This document shows, one piece after another, positions 5,743 to 7,732 of a stretch of DNA of 7,732 bases. A model generated the notes under the pieces. That model did no database searches and was not told where the DNA came from. It saw only the letters and a list, made by a program, of their open reading frames with translations. Origin of the DNA: Nitrososphaerota archaeon (GTDB taxonomy: Archaea; Thermoproteota; Nitrososphaeria; Nitrososphaerales; JAPUIC01); NCBI GenBank assembly GCA_027297425.1, contig JAPUIC010000104.1, forward strand, positions 1 through 7,732, given 5' to 3'. Within the stretch, counting starts at the first letter, position 1. The number at the start of each line of letters is the position of its first letter. A program made the translations under genes and the position numbers.

Positions 5743-5765
5743 TAGTTCAAATTATCGTTGAACTA
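5743..5765 (+). repeat. Inverted repeat, stem-loop B
   Basis: TAGTTCAA and TTGAACTA form a perfect 8-bp inverted repeat around a 7-base loop (ATTATCG), 12 bp after stem-loop A. It could be a dimeric-protein site or part of a small RNA. On the minus strand it lies 62 bp beyond the tRNA 3' end. Confidence 0.55.
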
Positions 5766-5862
5766 GATTAGAGATTCCAATGAATAACTATTTGCATCCT
5801 ATGATATCTGGGAGCCTAAATAGTAGCGGGCCCGGTGGGATTCGAACCCACGATTTCCGGCT

Positions 5863-5878
5863 CTCTCAGACTTAGCCA
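5863..5878 (-). other. tRNA-Arg intron 2 (16 nt, position 37/38)
   Basis: This sits at the standard archaeal intron site, one base 3' of the anticodon. A relaxed bulge-helix-bulge can be drawn. Exon CTC (5884-5882) pairs with intron GAG (5867-5865), with one C-T mismatch at the fourth pair. The two 3-nt bulges are GA|T and AG|A. Intron GGC pairs with GTC (one G-U pair) around a TAA loop. Splicing would be by the archaeal EndA endonuclease and the RtcB ligase. Confidence 0.65.
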
Positions 5879-5886
5879 TCGGAGGC

Positions 5887-5899
5887 TTACGCGATCACT
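5887..5899 (-). other. tRNA-Arg intron 1 (13 nt, noncanonical position 29/30)
   Basis: A complete bulge-helix-bulge motif supports it. The outer helix is AGG/CCT (5908-5906 with 5885-5883). The 4-bp central helix pairs exon GCGC (5905-5902) with intron GCGT (5892-5889), one G-U pair. The 3-nt bulges are TG|A and AA|G. Moving the boundary by one base either way breaks the anticodon stem. The intron interrupts the anticodon stem itself and is near the lower size limit I know for archaeal tRNA introns. Confidence 0.72.
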
Positions 5900-5955
5900 C
5901 AGCGCCCTGATCCGTGCTAGGCCACGAGCCCAAATGGATAATCAACCCTTTGGTT

Positions 5956-5962
5956 CTTAAAT
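5956..5962 (-). promoter_or_regulatory. Candidate box A for tRNA-Arg
   Basis: On the minus strand ATTTAAG is centred about 28 bp before the first base of the tRNA, the expected place for an archaeal TATA-like element if transcription starts at or just before the mature 5' end. Confidence 0.5.
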
Positions 5963-6013
5963 TCTACTCAACTGCGAAAACCCATTACTGACGATGATGA
6001 ACGAGCATAAATG

Positions 6014-6021
6014 CTTAAGAA
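6014..6021 (+). promoter_or_regulatory. Candidate box A for the HesB/IscA gene
   Basis: CTTAAGAA is centred 30 bp before the ATG at 6048; the nearby ATAAATG (6007-6013) is an alternative. No Shine-Dalgarno sequence lies before the ATG, so a leaderless or very short leader mRNA is likely. Confidence 0.4.
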
Positions 6022-6047
6022 CTCATAATTCTAGTGAATAATAGCGG

Positions 6048-6386
6048 ATGTTACTATCTATCACCGATAATGCTGCCTTACATGCCAAAGATCTTCTTCA
6101 GAAAGCTGGTAGTCTAGATGGCACCCTGCGGCTGAGGATAATTGCTGGAGGATGCGCAGGCCTCCAATACAAGATCGATGTTGCGGATCCTACTCCCAGG
6201 GAGAAGGACGTCGTTGTCGATAATAACGGTATAAAATTATTCGTGGATGAAAAGAGTGCAATGTTTGTAACTGGATCAACCCTAGACTTTATCGATACCA
6301 TGATCCCATTCCAGGGAGGGTTTAAGGTCATAAACTCCAAGCTAAAATCTACATGTTCCTGTGGACACTCGTTTGCCCTTCCGTAG
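6048..6386 (+). CDS. HesB/IscA-type (A-type) iron-sulfur cluster carrier, 112 aa
   Basis: This is a cytosolic A-type carrier that receives Fe-S clusters (or iron) and passes them to client proteins. The three signature cysteines are present: Cys36 in IIAGGCAGLQY, and Cys103 and Cys105 in the C-terminal STCSCGHSF. Around them is the normal family framework: a short N-terminal helix (NAALHAKDLLQ), strand LRLRIIAGG, a DEKS turn (67-70), LDFIDTMIPFQGGFKVINSK, then the Cys pair. The length is typical (IscA/ErpA about 107-115). Whether it is closer to IscA, ErpA or SufA cannot be judged by eye, so no symbol is given. ATG 6048 begins the usual first strand-helix segment with almost nothing before it. 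It is transcribed away from the tRNA and 87 bp ahead of the ferredoxin, a sensible client, but the two have separate promoters. Confidence 0.92.
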   Translation: MLLSITDNAALHAKDLLQKAGSLDGTLRLRIIAGGCAGLQYKIDVADPTPREKDVVVDNNGIKLFVDEKSAMFVTGSTLDFIDTMIPFQGGFKVINSKLKSTCSCGHSFALP

Positions 6387-6434
6387 TGTCATGGACGCAG
6401 ATAATATTTTCAATTACCCCAAAGAGGGTTAACG

Positions 6435-6443
6435 CTTATATAT
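6435..6443 (+). promoter_or_regulatory. Strong box A for the ferredoxin gene
   Basis: CTTATATAT is the best TATA-like element in the window. It is centred about 35 bp before the ATG at 6474, predicting a start near 6466 and a leader of roughly 8 nt without a ribosome binding site. High ferredoxin expression would fit such a promoter. Confidence 0.7.
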
Positions 6444-6460
6444 TTCGCTTAGTCGCGAAA
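6443..6460 (+). promoter_or_regulatory. Candidate operator dyad at the ferredoxin promoter
   Basis: TTTCGC and GCGAAA form a perfect 6-bp inverted repeat with a 6-bp spacer. It sits directly after the box A and just before the predicted transcription start, where archaeal repressors commonly bind. The regulator is unknown. Confidence 0.4.
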
Positions 6461-6473
6461 ATAGGATACCTTA

Positions 6474-6815
6474 ATGCCAATAGATCCAAATTTTCAGACT
6501 ACTAGACAACTAATCGAGGACCACGGAGAGCATAAAGTCTACGGACCTGCTGAACCTCCACTAAAGTTTGGAATTCACGGTGCCGTTGTTGCAGTCGACT
6601 TTGAAGTATGCATAGCTGACGGTGTCTGTATAGATGTATGTCCAGTAGATGTCTTTGAGTGGATGGAGACACCGGGTTGTATGTCTCCTAATGAAAGTGG
6701 GCAAGCTGCACTAGAAGAGAAGAAGGCAGATCCGGTAAGAGAATCAGACTGTATATTTTGTATGGCCTGTGAAGTACAGTGCCCTACTCAGGCAATAAAG
6801 ATCATTCAACCTTAG
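6474..6815 (+). CDS. Zinc-containing 7Fe dicluster ferredoxin (Sulfolobus type), 113 aa
   Basis: This is a soluble electron carrier that in archaea takes electrons from 2-oxoacid:ferredoxin oxidoreductases and passes them to other redox enzymes. It closely follows the Sulfolobus zinc ferredoxin. The N-terminal extension IDPNFQTTRQLIEDHGEHKVYGP carries His17 and His20; with His35 (GIHG) and Asp86 (KKADPV) it gives the expected zinc site. Cluster motif one is C-x2-D-x2-C-x3-CP (Cys46, Asp49, Cys52, Cys56), the aspartate marking a 3Fe-4S site. Motif two is C-x2-C-x2-C-x3-CP (Cys93, 96, 99, 103) for the 4Fe-4S cluster, with the usual exchange of the last cysteine in each motif. Compared with the ~103-aa Sulfolobus protein as I recall it, about nine extra residues with an additional Cys69 lie between the motifs. 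ATG 6474 matches the family N-terminus. It follows the IscA-type carrier gene but has its own strong promoter. Confidence 0.94.
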   Translation: MPIDPNFQTTRQLIEDHGEHKVYGPAEPPLKFGIHGAVVAVDFEVCIADGVCIDVCPVDVFEWMETPGCMSPNESGQAALEEKKADPVRESDCIFCMACEVQCPTQAIKIIQP

Positions 6816-6837
6816 ATTTATCTTCCGTCTGCAAAAA

Positions 6838-6844
6838 CTTATTC
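6838..6844 (+). promoter_or_regulatory. Candidate box A for endonuclease IV
   Basis: CTTATTC is centred about 33 bp before the TTG start at 6874. Another AT-rich element (GATTTATC, 6815-6822) lies further upstream. Neither is strong and there is no Shine-Dalgarno sequence. Confidence 0.3.
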
Positions 6845-6873
6845 GATGGGTCTAGACTGGCTCACCTAGAAAT

Positions 6874-7719
6874 TTGAGTTCCATCCTTAAGGTAGGACTA
6901 CACATTTCAATATCCGGTTCAATAGATAGAGCTGTAGACAGGGCCGCTGAAATTGGATGCACCGCCTTCCAGATATTCACTAGAAATCCTAGGGGTTGGA
7001 ACTACTCTCCTCTTACGACCCAGGAAGCAGAATCATATGTAACAAAATCAAAGAAGTTCGATCTGCTATCGGTCACTCATATGCCATACTTACCAAATCT
7101 TGCATCACCATTAGCTGATACCCAAAAGAAGTCTCTAGATTCGTTAGCAGGTGAGCTCGGGCGTTGCGGAATCTTGGAGATACCTTACCTAGTTACACAT
7201 CTAGGCAGCCATCTCGGATCTGGAGTCGAGCGAGGAATGAGGAACGTGGCTAATATTTGCGTACAGGCATTAGACAGAGCCGATAACAATGTCATGATCC
7301 TTTTAGAAAATACTGCCGGGAGCAAGAATAGTGTCGGATCCTCCTTCGACCAGATTAGAGCAATAATGGACATGATAGATAGCAAGAGGGTCGGGGTCTG
7401 CTTCGATACCTGTCATGCATTTGCGGCAGGTTATGATCTAAGAACAGAGGAGACGGTAACCGGAACCTTAGAAAAATTTGACTCTTTGGTAGGGATCGAT
7501 AATTTGAAGGTAGTACATGTTAATGATTCCAAGGGTGAATTAGGAGGGCATAAGGATAGGCATGAACATTTAGGAATGGGCCAGATCGGAGAAGCGGGCT
7601 TTCATGCCCTCCTGAACAAGAAGGAGATCAGATCTCTCCCCTTGATACTCGAGACGCCAGTAGATGACCGCCGTCCCGATGTTGGAAATCTGAATAAGCT
7701 TAGAGCCCTGGCTAACTAG
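6874..7719 (+). CDS. nfo: Endonuclease IV (AP endonuclease)
   Basis: This is a base-excision repair enzyme: a trinuclear-zinc AP endonuclease that cuts the DNA backbone 5' to abasic sites and trims blocked 3' ends. The 281-aa length matches the family (E. coli Nfo 285). All nine metal ligands are in place: His69 (THMPYL), His109 (THLGSHLGSG), Glu145 (LLENTAG), Asp178 and His181 (CFDTCHAFAAGYD), His215 (VVHVNDSKG), Asp228 and His230 (HKDRHEHLG), and Glu260 (ILETP). The N-terminal KVGLHISISGS and AFQIFTRNPRGW are also characteristic. The TTG start at 6874 puts five residues before the conserved KVGLH, as expected; no ATG is available in frame before the conserved core. The gene is complete, ending 13 bp before the window edge. 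It follows the ferredoxin by 58 bp with no functional link apparent. Confidence 0.95.
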   Translation: MSSILKVGLHISISGSIDRAVDRAAEIGCTAFQIFTRNPRGWNYSPLTTQEAESYVTKSKKFDLLSVTHMPYLPNLASPLADTQKKSLDSLAGELGRCGILEIPYLVTHLGSHLGSGVERGMRNVANICVQALDRADNNVMILLENTAGSKNSVGSSFDQIRAIMDMIDSKRVGVCFDTCHAFAAGYDLRTEETVTGTLEKFDSLVGIDNLKVVHVNDSKGELGGHKDRHEHLGMGQIGEAGFHALLNKKEIRSLPLILETPVDDRRPDVGNLNKLRALAN

Positions 7720-7732
7720 TATTCAGAAAAAT

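Larger units (their letters stand above)
5497..5826. other. 330-bp gene-free, repeat-rich intergenic region
   Basis: No convincing gene lies between the start of the zinc ribbon gene and the 3' end of the tRNA, both on the minus strand. The stretch holds the zinc ribbon promoter, a 12-bp direct repeat, a seven-unit array with 10-bp period, and two inverted repeats. The remaining ~60 bp beside the tRNA (5766-5826) show nothing recognisable. Possible roles are a multi-site operator, a binding platform for a chromatin or partition protein, or an unannotated small RNA. The sequence does not decide between them. Confidence 0.6.
5827..5931 (-). tRNA. tRNA-Arg(CCG) interrupted by two tiny introns
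   Basis: The 105-nt gene ends in a perfect T arm (GTGGG, TTCGAAT, CCCAC) and a 7-bp acceptor stem (GGGCTCG with CGGGCCC, one G-U pair), discriminator G. The D arm is GCC(T)/(G)GGC with loop GG at 5912-5913. Read straight through, the anticodon arm does not fold. Removing 13 nt (5887-5899, between positions 29 and 30) and 16 nt (5863-5878, between 37 and 38) leaves a 76-nt tRNA. Its anticodon stem is CTGGC/GCCGG, its loop CTCCGAA with U33 and anticodon CCG, and its variable loop is 5 nt. It would read CGG arginine codons. CCA is not encoded. Arg identity also fits the TGGCCTAGC...GGAT D-arm pattern of archaeal arginine tRNAs. The tRNA call is very firm; the isotype depends on the intron model. 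Confidence 0.85.

Noticed and set aside
5515..5745. 76-codon open frame (GTG start) on the plus strand
   Set aside because: It runs through the 10-bp repeat array, which produces its Arg/Ser/Phe-rich middle. It has no ribosome site or box A at the right distance, no recognisable domain, and its GTG lies inside the promoter of the opposite-strand zinc ribbon gene.
5700..5850. tRNA 3' end as an integration site for a mobile element
   Set aside because: No second copy of the tRNA 3' end, no integrase and no mobile-element genes are seen in the window; the neighbouring genes look like housekeeping genes.
5827..5931. tRNA-Ser or tRNA-Leu with a long variable arm instead of introns
   Set aside because: The bases before the T arm (AAATC) form a normal short variable loop. 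No 5-bp anticodon stem with U33 can be drawn under a long-variable-arm model, whereas the two-intron model restores every standard element.
5988..6000. CTGA followed by ATGATGA, similar to D'/C' boxes of a C/D guide RNA
   Set aside because: No matching C box upstream or D box downstream at the required spacing was found, and the region is the promoter zone of the tRNA and HesB genes.

Overview
The window looks archaeal and probably comes from a chromosome of the Thermoproteota, on the Nitrososphaeria (Thaumarchaeota) side or a close relative. Four things point there: a Sulfolobus-type zinc-containing 7Fe ferredoxin, a TrmB-family regulator, a tRNA whose anticodon arm is interrupted by bulge-helix-bulge introns, and most genes having an archaeal TATA-like box A about 25-35 bp upstream of the start with little or no leader. 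Only one gene (the TrmB regulator) has a strong Shine-Dalgarno sequence. The HesB/IscA carrier and UPF0182 protein fit this assignment but do not prove it. No transposase, integrase, CRISPR array or rRNA was seen.

Layout: a 55-aa zinc ribbon protein (45-212, +) converges on a UbiE/MenG-like methyltransferase (270 to about 992, -). The methyltransferase diverges from a TrmB-family regulator (1088-1861, +). A 958-aa UPF0182 membrane protein follows on the same strand (1938-4814), with its own promoter and a dyad on it. Next comes a small two-helix membrane protein with a cytosolic alpha-crystallin/Hsp20-like domain (4864-5340, +). It converges on a 44-aa zinc ribbon gene (5362-5496, -).

A 330-bp gene-free stretch (5497-5826) is the most structured non-coding DNA here. 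It holds a 12-bp direct repeat, seven copies of a CGTTC-headed unit repeating almost exactly every 10 bp, and two successive perfect 8-bp inverted repeats. Beyond it lies tRNA-Arg(CCG) on the minus strand (5827-5931), which I interpret as carrying two tiny introns of 13 and 16 nt. The last part is three plus-strand genes, each with its own promoter: a HesB/IscA iron-sulfur carrier, a zinc/7Fe ferredoxin and endonuclease IV (complete, nine metal ligands present).

How the genes may work together: the IscA-type carrier and the ferredoxin are a plausible functional pair (cluster assembly and cluster-bearing electron carrier). The TrmB regulator may control itself, the divergent methyltransferase or UPF0182, but that is inferred from position only. 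The remaining genes look like independent housekeeping units. The items most worth a second look are the doubly interrupted tRNA and the helically phased repeat array next to it.
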